Below are positions 49,974-59,023 of a DNA stretch of 64,000 nucleotides, piece after piece. Position 1 is the first letter of the stretch, and each line of letters starts with the position of its first letter. The DNA comes from Sideroxydans sp. (GTDB taxonomy: Bacteria; Pseudomonadota; Gammaproteobacteria; Burkholderiales; Gallionellaceae), in contig JAQTTU010000007.1 in NCBI GenBank assembly GCA_028710605.1, positions 1 through 64,000 on the forward strand, read 5' to 3'. The position numbers were made by a program, and so were the translations under genes. A model generated the notes under the pieces. That model ran no database searches, was not told the DNA's origin, and saw nothing but the letters and a program-made list of their open reading frames with translations.

Positions 49974-51155
49974 TTAATCTGCGATGTATGGCTTGTCCTG
50001 CGGCATGAAGTTCAACACACGCACGCTGACGGTGGTGATGATGAAAGCGATAGCCAATCCGCCGAAGCCCAGCAGAAACTCGTACAGCGAAGGTTGGTAG
50101 CTTGCGATCTGCCCGTCGCCGAAACTGCTGCTGACTTCATAGCCGGGGAAGATATTGAGCGGGTAAGCTTGTCCGCCGATGATGAACACATACAGCAAGG
50201 CAAAAGCCCCCAGAATCACCAGCGACGAGGCCGCGACCACGCACTTGGTCTTGCCCAGACCGGGCGTGTAGATCAACAGCAAAGGCAGCAGATTGCCCAG
50301 CACGATGTAGCCCCACCAGAACAGATTCGGGTAGATACCGCCGCTGACCAGAATGAAGTTTTCAAAACCGGACTTGTGCGCAAAGTACAGGTTGGTCATG
50401 TGGTAGGTGGCGACCATGTACAGCGAACCGATGACGAATACGCCCAGCAGATTCCGCGTGCGTTGCTGGATTGCCGGGTCTAACGATTTCTCATTCCACG
50501 CATAGATCACGCGCTGCACCACATGGAACACCGCCAATCCCCATGCGAACGACAACACGATGAACATCGGTGGCAACAAAGCCGAACCATAAGCCTGACG
50601 CGCGGTGAGGAAGGCGAAGATCAAACCGGTACCGGTGGTGAGCACAAAACGCCAGACGAACACCGCCAATCCGGCGGCTTTGTTGAACGGATTCATGCGC
50701 CGTTCCATCATGGTCCACAGGTAGATCACGACCAGCGAGAACATGCCGGAATACAGCACGATGTTCCACGCAAACACCGAAGTGATGTTGTAGTTGGTAG
50801 CGGCCACCATGATGCGATCCGGCCTGCCAAGATCGAGCATCAGCACGGCCAGACCGCCCGACAGCATGGCGACGGACAACAAGCTGGCCAGCGGCGCGCG
50901 CGCCTTGTACACGGCCTTGCCGAACACCGAGCCGATGGAGGCCACGTTCAATACGCCGGAAGCAGCGACGATCAGAAAGATGGCGAACACGTGCGGGATG
51001 CCCCACACGATCTGATTGTTCATGCCGGAGATGATGTGACCGTGAGACTCCATCATGTGAACGGCATACATGCCGCCCAAGGCAACTAAGCCACCCGCTG
51101 CAAGCAGCACATAGTACAGACGGTTCTTGGAGCGCAATGCGGAAAGATCAACCAT
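49974..51155 (-). CDS. dsrP: DsrP, NrfD-type membrane quinone-interacting subunit
   Basis: 393 residues with about ten membrane segments. NrfD/PsrC family features include KNRLYYVLLAAGGLVALGGM at the first helix and YYSGMF-like and WTMMERRMNPFNKA loops. It has no cofactor motifs of its own. With DsrO and DsrJ it forms the quinone-linked electron-transfer half of the DsrMKJOP complex in the inner membrane. The start is 3 bp after the dsrO stop, so translation is tightly linked. Confidence 0.95.
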   Translation of the reverse strand: MVDLSALRSKNRLYYVLLAAGGLVALGGMYAVHMMESHGHIISGMNNQIVWGIPHVFAIFLIVAASGVLNVASIGSVFGKAVYKARAPLASLLSVAMLSGGLAVLMLDLGRPDRIMVAATNYNITSVFAWNIVLYSGMFSLVVIYLWTMMERRMNPFNKAAGLAVFVWRFVLTTGTGLIFAFLTARQAYGSALLPPMFIVLSFAWGLAVFHVVQRVIYAWNEKSLDPAIQQRTRNLLGVFVIGSLYMVATYHMTNLYFAHKSGFENFILVSGGIYPNLFWWGYIVLGNLLPLLLIYTPGLGKTKCVVAASSLVILGAFALLYVFIIGGQAYPLNIFPGYEVSSSFGDGQIASYQPSLYEFLLGFGGLAIAFIITTVSVRVLNFMPQDKPYIAD

Positions 51156-51158
51156 GTT

Positions 51159-51875
51159 TTAAAGTCCTTGGTAGCGGATGCCGGTGTTCAGTTGCAAATC
51201 TGCACGTACCTGAGCGGAAGCGACGCTGCGTATCTTGATGGCGATTTCGCTATTCATGTCGTTCAAATCGCCGAACAGGATGGCTTTGTTCGGGCATGCC
51301 TCGGCACAAGCGGTGGTTTGACCGTTGTCGATACGTCCCACGCACAGGTTGCAGGCTTCCACCGTGCCCTTGCCGCGCGGCACGTCGGGATTCTGGTTTT
51401 CGAGAGGCTCGTGCACGAAAGAGCGCGCCTTGTACGGGCATGCCATCATGCAATAACGGCAGCCGATGCAGCGGTGTCTATCGACCAGCACGATGCCGTC
51501 GGCGCGTTTGAACGAGGCCTGGGTCGGGCACACATCCACGCACGGCGGCTGTTCGCAATGCTGGCACATCATCGGCAGCGACTGCACGCGTCCGGTGCTC
51601 ACATCCTTGATGGCGATCTTGCGTATCCATTGCGGATCGGTAGCTTTGGTACCGCCGGACAAACCGTTCTCTTTGTTGCACGCGTTCACGCAATCGGTAC
51701 AACCTTCTTTGCACTGCGCGGTATCAATCAGCATGCCCCAGCGCACTTTGCCGCTGGCGGCTTCGGCTTTGCCGTGCGCCATATCGATCAGCAGCATGCC
51801 CGGCGCGATGGCGACCGCAGCCGCCCCCAGTGTAGTCTTCAAAAAACTTCTGCGTTGTGGATTGAGGTCGCTCAT
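51159..51875 (-). CDS. dsrO: DsrO, periplasmic iron-sulfur subunit
   Basis: 238 residues. A twin-arginine signal (QRRSFLKTTLGAAAVAIAPG) exports the folded protein. Cysteine clusters for ferredoxin-type [4Fe-4S] centres are CKEGCTDCVNACN, CQHCEQPPCVDVCP, CIGCRYCMMACP and CNLCVGRI with CAEACP. It passes electrons between DsrJ hemes and DsrP. The longer frame to 51923 adds 16 unrelated residues; this ATG overlaps the dsrJ stop (ATGA). Confidence 0.95.
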   Translation of the reverse strand: MSDLNPQRRSFLKTTLGAAAVAIAPGMLLIDMAHGKAEAASGKVRWGMLIDTAQCKEGCTDCVNACNKENGLSGGTKATDPQWIRKIAIKDVSTGRVQSLPMMCQHCEQPPCVDVCPTQASFKRADGIVLVDRHRCIGCRYCMMACPYKARSFVHEPLENQNPDVPRGKGTVEACNLCVGRIDNGQTTACAEACPNKAILFGDLNDMNSEIAIKIRSVASAQVRADLQLNTGIRYQGL

Positions 51876-52240
51876 GGTGCTTCCTTCTTGACGAGCGCCG
51901 CCTTGCGTTTGCTGGCGTGGCATTCAAAGCAATCGATGTGTACTGCGGCATAGCGGTGGCAACCGACACAGAAACTGTCGTCGCGCGCGATCACGCTGCC
52001 ATCCTTGGTGCTGGCGTGGCACTCGACGCAGTTTTTCAGGCTGTCCTGATCCGAACGTATGCCTTTGCGCACCGTTTCGTCGCGCTGATGCTTGAGCAAG
52101 TGCATGTGGTTTTTGCGCATCCACTGCGCATCCTTCACGCACTTCCCGCCCATGCCGATGTCCAGCTTGGGCGCGCTCGTTTCAGCAGCCCAAGCTGCCG
52201 GGATACACAGACAAAGCAACAGAGAGACGAGCAGCTTCAT
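51872..52240 (-). CDS. dsrJ: DsrJ, periplasmic triheme cytochrome c
   Basis: 122 residues from MKLLVSLLLCLCIPAAWAAE (signal peptide or anchor). Three heme c sites are seen: CVECH (71-75), CVGCH (91-95) and CFECH (104-108). Cys34 (GGKCVKDAQWMRKNH) may be the unusual distal Cys ligand described for DsrJ. The protein belongs to the DsrMKJOP complex and may deliver or accept sulfur-derived electrons. Its ATG overlaps the dsrL stop (TAATG) and its stop overlaps dsrO. The first-called long frame to 52642 is a shadow of dsrL. Confidence 0.95.
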   Translation of the reverse strand: MKLLVSLLLCLCIPAAWAAETSAPKLDIGMGGKCVKDAQWMRKNHMHLLKHQRDETVRKGIRSDQDSLKNCVECHASTKDGSVIARDDSFCVGCHRYAAVHIDCFECHASKRKAALVKKEAP

Positions 52241-54207
52241 TATTCGCCCAGACCCATTTGAATGTAACCCGTCGGGCACACATCGGCGCAGATGTGGCAG
52301 CCGATGCACTTGTCGTAGTTCGTTGTGACATAACGACCCAGCGTTGCCTCGGTCTTCTTCACGCGCGACACGGCGGTTTGCGGGCAATACACCACGCAGT
52401 TGTCGCACTCGAAGCACATGCCGCAACTCATGCAACGCTTGGCTTCGGCGACTGCCTCTTCCTGGCTCAGAACCCCCAGACGTTCGTCGAAATTGCCCAG
52501 CGCCGTTTCCTTGTTCAGCGTAACGATCCCGCGATGATTGCGCGGCACATACGAAAAATGCCCTTTGAACAGCTTGTCGTGCGGAATGATGTAGCGGTCG
52601 GAACGGTTGTCGAAGTTGTGCACCGCGACATTGGAATTGCATGTGCCGCGCATGGGCTCAAGCGCTTCCTTGACGACAATGCCCTTCTCCGCCATCTTGC
52701 GCATGATGTCGAACTGGTGCACGTCGATCTTCGGACGTTTTTCCAGATCGCGCCCCAACATAAAGTTGTGGATACCGTCGGCAGCAATAGAACCGTGTCC
52801 GACAGCAGTGGTCAGCAGGTGCGGACGAATCACGTCGCCGCCTGCAAATACGCCTTGCTGTCCGTTTATCACATAGTTGCGGTCGGTCGAGATCGCGCCC
52901 TTGCCGTTATTGAACTGTTCCAGCCCGGTGAAATCCACCGCCTGGCCGATCGCCGAAACGATCAGGTCGGCTTCGATGTCGTGCTCGCTGCCTTCGATGT
53001 TCTTGATGTCCAGCTTGCCGCCAGCGATTTTGGCTTCGCACTTCGCCACGCGCAGCGCGGTGGCGCGACCGTTCGCATCGCGCACGATGCCGACCGGCAC
53101 CAAACCACCGAGAATGTGGATGCCTTCGGCCAGCGCCTGTTCGATTTCGTGTTTATTGGCCTGCATCTTGTCGATGTTGAACAGCGAAGTCAGCGTGACT
53201 TCCGCGCCTTCCTTGGAAGAAATCTGCGCCACGTCGTGCGCCATGCGTCCGGCGATGACGTGTTCGGCATCGGTCGGGTTGGCATGTTTGATGTGTCCCA
53301 AACGACGCGCGATGGTGGCCACGTCGATGGAAGTATCGCCGCCGCCCACCACTACCACGCGCTTGCCGACATGCTGCAAACGTCCGTCGTTAAAGGCTTT
53401 CAGGAAAGCGGTCGCAGTAACCACATTGGGCGCTTCGCTGTCGGCGATAGGCAATGCGCGACCCGCTTGCGCACCCAAGCCCATGAACACCGCGTCGAAA
53501 TCCTTGCGAATCTGCTCAATGCTGATGTCGGTTCCGACGCGTGTTTTCAGTTTGACCGTCACGCCCAGATCAATGATGCGTTGAATTTCGGCATCCAGCA
53601 CGTCGCGCGGAGTACGGAAACCGGGAATACCGTAACGCATCATGCCGCCGAGGAACTCGTGCTCGTCGAACACGGTGACAGCGTGCCCCTTCATCACCAG
53701 TTGATAGGCGCAGGACAATCCGGCCGGACCGCCGCCGAGAATGGCGACCTTCTTGCCGGAAGCGGCAACTGTCGGCTTGTTGAATGCGAGCTTGTTTGCA
53801 ATTGCGTATTCGCCGAGGAAATGTTCCACCGAATTAATGCCGACGTGGTCTTCCACCTCGTTGCGGTTGCAACCGCTTTCGCACGGAGCCGGGCAAACGC
53901 GCCCCATCACAGCCGGGAACGGGTTGGCTTCGGTCAAACGCCGCCACGCATATTCCTGCCACGGCATGATCGGCTTCCCATCCGCACCGTTCGGCACTTT
54001 TTCTGTGCCGCGCACGATTCCAAGATAACCGCGAATATCTTCGCCGGCGGGGCAACTGCCTTGGCAAGGCGGCGTGGATTGGATATAGGTCGGGCACTTG
54101 TAAGAGTATCCGGCCTGGAAAATCTTTTCGTTCAAGCGGCTTTTCGTGTTGCCATCTTTGAAACGACGGAATGTTAACTTTTGCGGGGTTTCGCTCACTA
54201 CTGACAT
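52240..54207 (-). CDS. dsrL: DsrL, iron-sulfur flavoprotein NAD(P)H oxidoreductase
   Basis: 655 residues, related to the small subunit of glutamate synthase. An N-terminal Cys-rich segment (CPTYIQSTPPCQGSCPAGED) precedes FAD-binding VAILGGGPAGLSCAYQLVMK, NAD(P)-binding VVVVGGGDTSIDVATIA, and a C-terminal ferredoxin part (CMSCGMCFECDNCVVYCP and CIGCHICADVCP). In the oxidative Dsr pathway DsrL is essential and couples DsrAB to NAD(P)+. It lies between dsrK and dsrJ as in Allochromatium, supporting an oxidative rather than reductive system. Confidence 0.95.
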   Translation of the reverse strand: MSVVSETPQKLTFRRFKDGNTKSRLNEKIFQAGYSYKCPTYIQSTPPCQGSCPAGEDIRGYLGIVRGTEKVPNGADGKPIMPWQEYAWRRLTEANPFPAVMGRVCPAPCESGCNRNEVEDHVGINSVEHFLGEYAIANKLAFNKPTVAASGKKVAILGGGPAGLSCAYQLVMKGHAVTVFDEHEFLGGMMRYGIPGFRTPRDVLDAEIQRIIDLGVTVKLKTRVGTDISIEQIRKDFDAVFMGLGAQAGRALPIADSEAPNVVTATAFLKAFNDGRLQHVGKRVVVVGGGDTSIDVATIARRLGHIKHANPTDAEHVIAGRMAHDVAQISSKEGAEVTLTSLFNIDKMQANKHEIEQALAEGIHILGGLVPVGIVRDANGRATALRVAKCEAKIAGGKLDIKNIEGSEHDIEADLIVSAIGQAVDFTGLEQFNNGKGAISTDRNYVINGQQGVFAGGDVIRPHLLTTAVGHGSIAADGIHNFMLGRDLEKRPKIDVHQFDIMRKMAEKGIVVKEALEPMRGTCNSNVAVHNFDNRSDRYIIPHDKLFKGHFSYVPRNHRGIVTLNKETALGNFDERLGVLSQEEAVAEAKRCMSCGMCFECDNCVVYCPQTAVSRVKKTEATLGRYVTTNYDKCIGCHICADVCPTGYIQMGLGE

Positions 54208-54221
54208 TGCTTATCTCCTCG

Positions 54222-55751
54222 TTATTTCGGACCCAACTGGATCGCATTGCTAACCAATTGATGTACGCCGCCCACCAGTTTTCTATCGAATCCGTAGATG
54301 GGCAATACTTTTGTAAACTGTGCTTTGCAGATGGCGCAGATGGTCGCCATGAAATTGACACCGTGCTCGTCCACCGCCTGCTGCAATACCTCCATGCGCG
54401 GCAGCGCACCCTTGACGCGCAACTCCAGCAGATCGTCGGTCAGCACACCGCCGCCCCCGCCGCAACAGAAGGTCTGTTCGCGCGTGGTGTTGGGTGCCAT
54501 CTCGACAAAGTTGTTGGCCACCGCCTTGATGATATTGCGCGGAATCTCGAACTGTCCGCCGGGCAGGTCGCCCATGCGCGAGCCGCGCGCCACATTGCAT
54601 GAATCGTGGAAGGTGATGATGTGCTTGTCGTTCTTCGACTTGTCGAACGTCAGCGCATTGCGCTCGATCAAGTCCCAAGTAAACTCGCAGATATGCGTAG
54701 GCTGCTTGTAGCGGTGGTCGAGCTGTTTTTGCAGCATCTGCGCAAACTTGTCCACTTCACCCGCGCCGCCGCCGACACCGCTCAGGGTATTCCAGAAGCT
54801 GTAAGCCACGCGCCAGGCATGGCCGCACTCGCCCACCACGATGCGCTTAACGCCCAATTCCAGCGCGGCTTCGCGGATGCGCAACGCGATCTTGCGCAGT
54901 TGCTCGTAGTTGCCGATGAACATACCGAAGTTGCCCGCTTCGGAAGCCAGAGAGGACAGCGTCCAGCTGGTTCCCGAGGCATGGAATACCTTGGCATAGC
55001 CGATCAAGCTGTCGATATGCGGTTCGGCGAAAAAGTCGGCGGACGGCGTGATGAGCAGCACTTCCGCGCCTTTCACGTCGATGGGGAAGCGCACGTCGAT
55101 GCCGGTCGCGTCTTTAACGTCTTCTTCCAGACCTTCCAGCGTGTCGATCAGCGCCGGGCCGGGCAGGCCGAGGTTGTTGCCGATCTTGTGCACCTTGCCG
55201 ATGATCTCGTTGGAATATTTCTGGCCGTAACCGATTGAGTCGAGAATCTCGCGCGCCGCCATGGTCACTTCTGCGGTATCGATACCGTAGGGGCAGAACA
55301 CCGAACAGCGGCGACATTCGGAACATTGGTGGTAATAGTTGAACCACTCGTCCAGCACTTCGCGCGTCAAATCGCGCGCACCGACCAGCTTGGGGAACAG
55401 CTTGCCGGGAAGTGTGAAGTAGCGGCGATATACGCTGCGCATCAAGTCCTGACGCGCAACCGGCATATTTTTCGGATCTTGCGTACCGATGAAATAATGG
55501 CATTTGTCGGAACATGCGCCGCAATGCACGCAGGCATCCATGAATACTTTGAGCGAACGATATTTGGACAGCAGTTCACCCATCTTGGCGATTGCTTTGT
55601 CATGCCAGTCTTCCACCAGTTGGCCGGGGAAGCCGATGGCTTCATTGATCTTCTCGCTAGCGACGAACGGCCCCTTCCCTTCCATCGCGCCCGGAATCAG
55701 CGCGGGGATAATGGGGATGGTGCGGTAAGCTGGTGCAGTGATGTCTGCCAT
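54222..55751 (-). CDS. dsrK: DsrK, cytoplasmic HdrD-like iron-sulfur subunit
   Basis: 509 residues. Two [4Fe-4S] ferredoxin motifs are in the N-terminal third (CVHCGACSDKCHYFIG and CSECRRCSVFCPYGID). Two CCG-type domains follow, with GECGHAWR, HDSCNVARG and CCGGGGGVL, which bind the noncubane cluster used for disulfide chemistry as in heterodisulfide reductase. It is thought to oxidise or reduce DsrC trisulfide/disulfide at the cytoplasmic face and pass electrons to DsrM. The dsrM stop is 1 bp before its start. Confidence 0.95.
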   Translation of the reverse strand: MADITAPAYRTIPIIPALIPGAMEGKGPFVASEKINEAIGFPGQLVEDWHDKAIAKMGELLSKYRSLKVFMDACVHCGACSDKCHYFIGTQDPKNMPVARQDLMRSVYRRYFTLPGKLFPKLVGARDLTREVLDEWFNYYHQCSECRRCSVFCPYGIDTAEVTMAAREILDSIGYGQKYSNEIIGKVHKIGNNLGLPGPALIDTLEGLEEDVKDATGIDVRFPIDVKGAEVLLITPSADFFAEPHIDSLIGYAKVFHASGTSWTLSSLASEAGNFGMFIGNYEQLRKIALRIREAALELGVKRIVVGECGHAWRVAYSFWNTLSGVGGGAGEVDKFAQMLQKQLDHRYKQPTHICEFTWDLIERNALTFDKSKNDKHIITFHDSCNVARGSRMGDLPGGQFEIPRNIIKAVANNFVEMAPNTTREQTFCCGGGGGVLTDDLLELRVKGALPRMEVLQQAVDEHGVNFMATICAICKAQFTKVLPIYGFDRKLVGGVHQLVSNAIQLGPK

Positions 55752-55752
55752 T

Positions 55753-56484
55753 TCAGTTCTTCTCCGATTCGAGTTTGGCAGCCCAAGCGCTCAGATGGCG
55801 CTTTTCACGCGGATTGTCCGCCTGATTGCGTGTCGGCGAAAAAAACACTCCTGGTGCGTGCAGCAATTTGCTGAAGGGGAATGCGACCAGGAGTGACACA
55901 ACCAGCAACAGATGCACAGTCAACAACAGATCGGCAGGAATCACCTGAACATCCAGATGCATCAAACCGAGGAAAAAACCCTTAACTGCGATCACATCGG
56001 TATGCTCGACGAATTTCATCAGCAAGCCGGATACGGCGATGCCGATAAGCAACAGCAACCAGAGATGATCCGAGGGTGTAGAGATGTAGCGGATGCGCTC
56101 GACAAACAAACGCCGCCCCCACAGCCCGCACAAACCGAGCAGCATGGTAATGCCCGCATACATGCCGAACGGCTGGATGAACGCGACCCAAGCCCACACC
56201 GGATCGGTGAAGTAGCGCAGATGGCGCATGACCACCAGCACCAGACTGCCGTGAAACATGACGCTCAAACCCCAAGTCCACAAGTTGGCCTTGAACAGGC
56301 TCTCGAAGAACACCACCTCGCGCGTCATGCGCAACACCACGCCGCCGGTAGTGGTCGGCGCGGGTGTGGTCGGTATCTTCAGCGGAGATGGAGTGCGGGC
56401 GTAGGTGTTGATGCGATAGAGCAACCCTACGACTAGCAACAGCGTAGCAACATAAAACAGAATTGCAAAAACAATGCTCGCCAT
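55753..56484 (-). CDS. dsrM: DsrM, membrane cytochrome b (NarI-like)
   Basis: 243 residues with about five or six membrane segments. NarI-like histidines available for heme b ligation occur in SVMFHGSLVLVVMRHLRYF and TVHLLLVVSLL. The end (PTRNQADNPREKRHLSAW) is cytoplasmic. It exchanges electrons with the quinone pool and DsrK. The gene lies between dsrC and dsrK. Confidence 0.94.
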   Translation of the reverse strand: MASIVFAILFYVATLLLVVGLLYRINTYARTPSPLKIPTTPAPTTTGGVVLRMTREVVFFESLFKANLWTWGLSVMFHGSLVLVVMRHLRYFTDPVWAWVAFIQPFGMYAGITMLLGLCGLWGRRLFVERIRYISTPSDHLWLLLLIGIAVSGLLMKFVEHTDVIAVKGFFLGLMHLDVQVIPADLLLTVHLLLVVSLLVAFPFSKLLHAPGVFFSPTRNQADNPREKRHLSAWAAKLESEKN

Positions 56485-56510
56485 GAGAAGCCCCTATCGC
56501 CTTGCCTGAA

Positions 56511-56846
56511 TTAAATGCAACCGGTTGGCTTTGGCAGACCGGCGATCTTGCACGCCTGCTTGCCCGGGCCGTAGGGGAACAAACCGTACAGATACTCGCT
56601 GGTTCCCTTTTCCGCGCCCAGCTTCTTGCCGATGGCTTTGGTCAGCACGCGCACAGCCGGAGCGATCTGATATTCATCGAAATACTCGCGCAGGAAATTG
56701 ACAACTTCCCAGTGCTGGTCGGTCATGGTGATGTTCTCGGTTTGAGCCATGAAGTTTGCAACATCCGTATTCCAATCGCTCAGATTGACCAGATAGCCCT
56801 CTTCGTCTGTTTCGTAACTTTTACCGCCGACTTCAATGTTTGCCAT
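56511..56846 (-). CDS. dsrC: DsrC, sulfur carrier protein
   Basis: 111 residues, MANIEVGGKSYETDEEGYLV through GKQACKIAGLPKPTGCI. Both conserved cysteines of the flexible arm are present: Cys99 (ACKIAG) and the penultimate Cys110. They carry sulfur as a trisulfide between DsrEFH, DsrAB and DsrK. Length and the 7-8 residue insertion distinguish it from TusE. A second, cysteine-free paralogue is encoded at 61448-61777. Confidence 0.97.
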   Translation of the reverse strand: MANIEVGGKSYETDEEGYLVNLSDWNTDVANFMAQTENITMTDQHWEVVNFLREYFDEYQIAPAVRVLTKAIGKKLGAEKGTSEYLYGLFPYGPGKQACKIAGLPKPTGCI

Positions 56847-56874
56847 GCTAATACTCCTTCTAAGTGTTACTGAT

Positions 56875-57171
56875 TTAAAGCCAAGATTGGCAGGATTTGT
56901 TGTTGACTGTCAGATCGACGAAACCGCCGTAATCCACCGGCGATACGCCTTCGATCAGACGGTCGCCCAGACCGCGCGCTTCCAGATCCGGCATCAGGAC
57001 ATGAAACTTGAAACGCCCCATCGCCGCTTGCAACACAGCCGCAGACGCGTTGCCTTTGGTCGCCGCATAGACCGCATCCTCGATGAGCAGTATGTCGCCG
57101 CCGGTTGCCGTATTCAAGCAAGTATCCAGCGTGCTGCTGCCCAAGGTTGATTTGTTGATGATATGTAACAT
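56875..57171 (-). CDS. dsrH: DsrH, sulfurtransferase subunit
   Basis: 98 residues, MLHIINKSTLGSSTLDTCLN to NNKSCQSWL. It is a TusB-like subunit of the DsrE2F2H2 complex. Cys18 is at the position usual for DsrH/TusB, with a further Cys near the C-terminus. The complex relays sulfane sulfur from TusA to DsrC. The gene follows dsrF by 10 bp. Confidence 0.94.
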   Translation of the reverse strand: MLHIINKSTLGSSTLDTCLNTATGGDILLIEDAVYAATKGNASAAVLQAAMGRFKFHVLMPDLEARGLGDRLIEGVSPVDYGGFVDLTVNNKSCQSWL

Positions 57172-57181
57172 TCGTGTCCCC

Positions 57182-57547
57182 TTAGAAACTCAAGACTACG
57201 TCTTGCTCGTCCATCAGCGCGCCCATCTCGGCGCGGCTGAGCACCGTGACATCCACCAGAAAATCTTCTTCGGTGAGGCCGCGTGCTTCCATGGCTTCTT
57301 TTTCAACATACAGCTTTTCGACATCGTAATCTTCCAGCGCGCGATAAGCGGGAGAGAAGTTCTTGGTCTCGATGCCTTTGGTCTGCTGGCCTTTTTTCAG
57401 CTGGTAAACGCCGTCATCCAGAAAAACCAGCGACACATCCTGATCGAAAGCGGCACTGATCAACACCACTTCCAGCGACTCCAGCGCATAGATCGTTCCG
57501 TAAGGTGCTTTGCGGTTAACGAACATGAATTTTTTTGCATCACTCAT
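57182..57547 (-). CDS. dsrF: DsrF, sulfurtransferase subunit
   Basis: 121 residues, MSDAKKFMFVNRKAPYGTIY to LMDEQDVVLSF. It is a TusC-like member of the DsrEFH heterohexamer. It contains no cysteine at all, consistent with DsrE and DsrH carrying the active thiols. It lies between dsrE and dsrH with 10-11 bp gaps. Confidence 0.94.
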   Translation of the reverse strand: MSDAKKFMFVNRKAPYGTIYALESLEVVLISAAFDQDVSLVFLDDGVYQLKKGQQTKGIETKNFSPAYRALEDYDVEKLYVEKEAMEARGLTEEDFLVDVTVLSRAEMGALMDEQDVVLSF

Positions 57548-57558
57548 CTCGTCTCTCC

Positions 57559-57918
57559 TTAATCGCCGAAGGTGACCAGTCGGTCACACTTGATACCGGC
57601 TTCCACCAACTGACCCAGACCGGAAATACGGAAACCCTGAGCCAGATTTTCTTCCTTGATACCGCGACGCAAAGCGGCGGCGACACACACCACCAGATCC
57701 ACCTTGTGCTCCTCGGCCAGCTTGGTCCAACGGTTCACGATATGCCTATCATCCTGCGGCGGTTCGACCAGCTTGGACGCGTTGTTCACGCCGTCATGAT
57801 AGAAGAACACGCGCCATACTTCGTGTCCCTTGGCAATTGCGGCCTTGGCAAACAAGTAAGCCGAATCGCTGGCTTGATGCTGGTAAGGCCCCTCGTTAAC
57901 GACTATTCCAAATTTCAT
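57559..57918 (-). CDS. dsrE: DsrE, sulfurtransferase subunit with active Cys78
   Basis: 119 residues, MKFGIVVNEGPYQHQASDSA onward. The active cysteine is Cys78 in VDLVVCVAAALRRG, the same number as in Allochromatium DsrE. It accepts sulfane sulfur (from TusA) and passes it to DsrC. The gene follows dsrB by 14 bp. Confidence 0.95.
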   Translation of the reverse strand: MKFGIVVNEGPYQHQASDSAYLFAKAAIAKGHEVWRVFFYHDGVNNASKLVEPPQDDRHIVNRWTKLAEEHKVDLVVCVAAALRRGIKEENLAQGFRISGLGQLVEAGIKCDRLVTFGD

Positions 57919-57932
57919 GTAGAAGTCCTCGC

Positions 57933-59012
57933 TTAGAAACGGATATGCGTCGAAGCATTCAGATTGGAACGCGAACCGCGCCAGTCGTCGATCAGATACT
58001 TGGTGAACGGCAGTCCGGTCTTCTCGAAGAAACGCGGCCAGCCGATACGGTCGATCCAGTCAGCCATACGCTCCCAGGGACGTGCGTCCGCTTTGTAAAC
58101 GGCGAGAATATTCTTGACCGCAGCGGCAACTTCAGGCCAGCGCGGCGCATTGTTGGGCAGGCCGGAGGCAACCATCTTCATGAAAGTTGGCTTGCCGCGC
58201 GCGTTGGAGTTCTTGCCGCCAACCCAGATCGCCAGCTTGGAATTTTCCGGGTCGTTGATTTGCATCGGCGGGCACGGTGGGTAGCACGCGCCGCAGCACA
58301 TACATTTGGACTCGTCGATTTCCAGCGAAGGTTTCCCGTTCACCATCGCGGGACGGATCGCAGCAACCGGGCAGCGCGCCACGACGGTCGGGCGTTCGCA
58401 CACATTCGCAACCTGGTCATGGTTGATGACAGGCGGCTTGGTATGTTGCACGATAATGGCGATGTCCGCCTGTCCGCCGCAGTTGATTTCGCAGCAGGAA
58501 GTCGAAAGGTGCACGCGGTTCGGCATCTCTTCGCGCTTGAATTCGACGACCAGCTCGTCCATCAAAGCCTTGACCACGCCGGAGGCATCCGTTCCGGGAA
58601 TATCGCAGTGCAACCAGCCCTGAGTGTGCGCGATCATGGTGATCGAGTTTCCTGTTCCACCCACCGGGAAGCCATGCTTTTCCAGTTCGGCGATCAGCGG
58701 CGCAACTTTCTTTTCTTCGGACACCATGAATTCGATGTTGGAACGAATGGTAAAACGCACGCGCCCTTCGGCAAAATTGTCGGCGATGTCGCACAGCGTG
58801 CGGATGGTATGAATATCCATCTGACGCTGAGTACCGGCACGCACCGTCCACACCTCGTCGCCGCTACGGGCGACGTGGTGCAGCACGCCGGGACGTGGAC
58901 GGTCGTGGTATTTCCAGTTGCCGTAATTCTTGGCCAGCAACGGGTGCAGGTATTTCTTATTCTCCGGTACGCCAGTCTCTTTCGGCTTGCGCATCTGTAC
59001 AGGTGCATTCAT
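57933..59012 (-). CDS. dsrB: Reverse-type dissimilatory sulfite reductase beta subunit
   Basis: 359 residues. The siroheme-cluster region has LSTSCCEINCGGQADIAI, and the inserted ferredoxin domain has CMCCGACYPPCPPMQIND. Conserved structural motifs GRVRFTIRSNIEFMV and GGTGNSITMIAHTQGW are present. With DsrA it forms the alpha2beta2 enzyme that oxidises DsrC-bound sulfur to sulfite. Reverse orientation is inferred from dsrEFH and dsrL in the operon. It begins 11 bp after dsrA. Confidence 0.97.
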   Translation of the reverse strand: MNAPVQMRKPKETGVPENKKYLHPLLAKNYGNWKYHDRPRPGVLHHVARSGDEVWTVRAGTQRQMDIHTIRTLCDIADNFAEGRVRFTIRSNIEFMVSEEKKVAPLIAELEKHGFPVGGTGNSITMIAHTQGWLHCDIPGTDASGVVKALMDELVVEFKREEMPNRVHLSTSCCEINCGGQADIAIIVQHTKPPVINHDQVANVCERPTVVARCPVAAIRPAMVNGKPSLEIDESKCMCCGACYPPCPPMQINDPENSKLAIWVGGKNSNARGKPTFMKMVASGLPNNAPRWPEVAAAVKNILAVYKADARPWERMADWIDRIGWPRFFEKTGLPFTKYLIDDWRGSRSNLNASTHIRF

Positions 59013-59023
59013 CTTCTATCTCC

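Noticed and set aside
52258-54177. 639-codon plus-strand open frame opposite dsrL
   Set aside because: Antisense shadow of a clearly recognised gene; no motif and no ribosome site.
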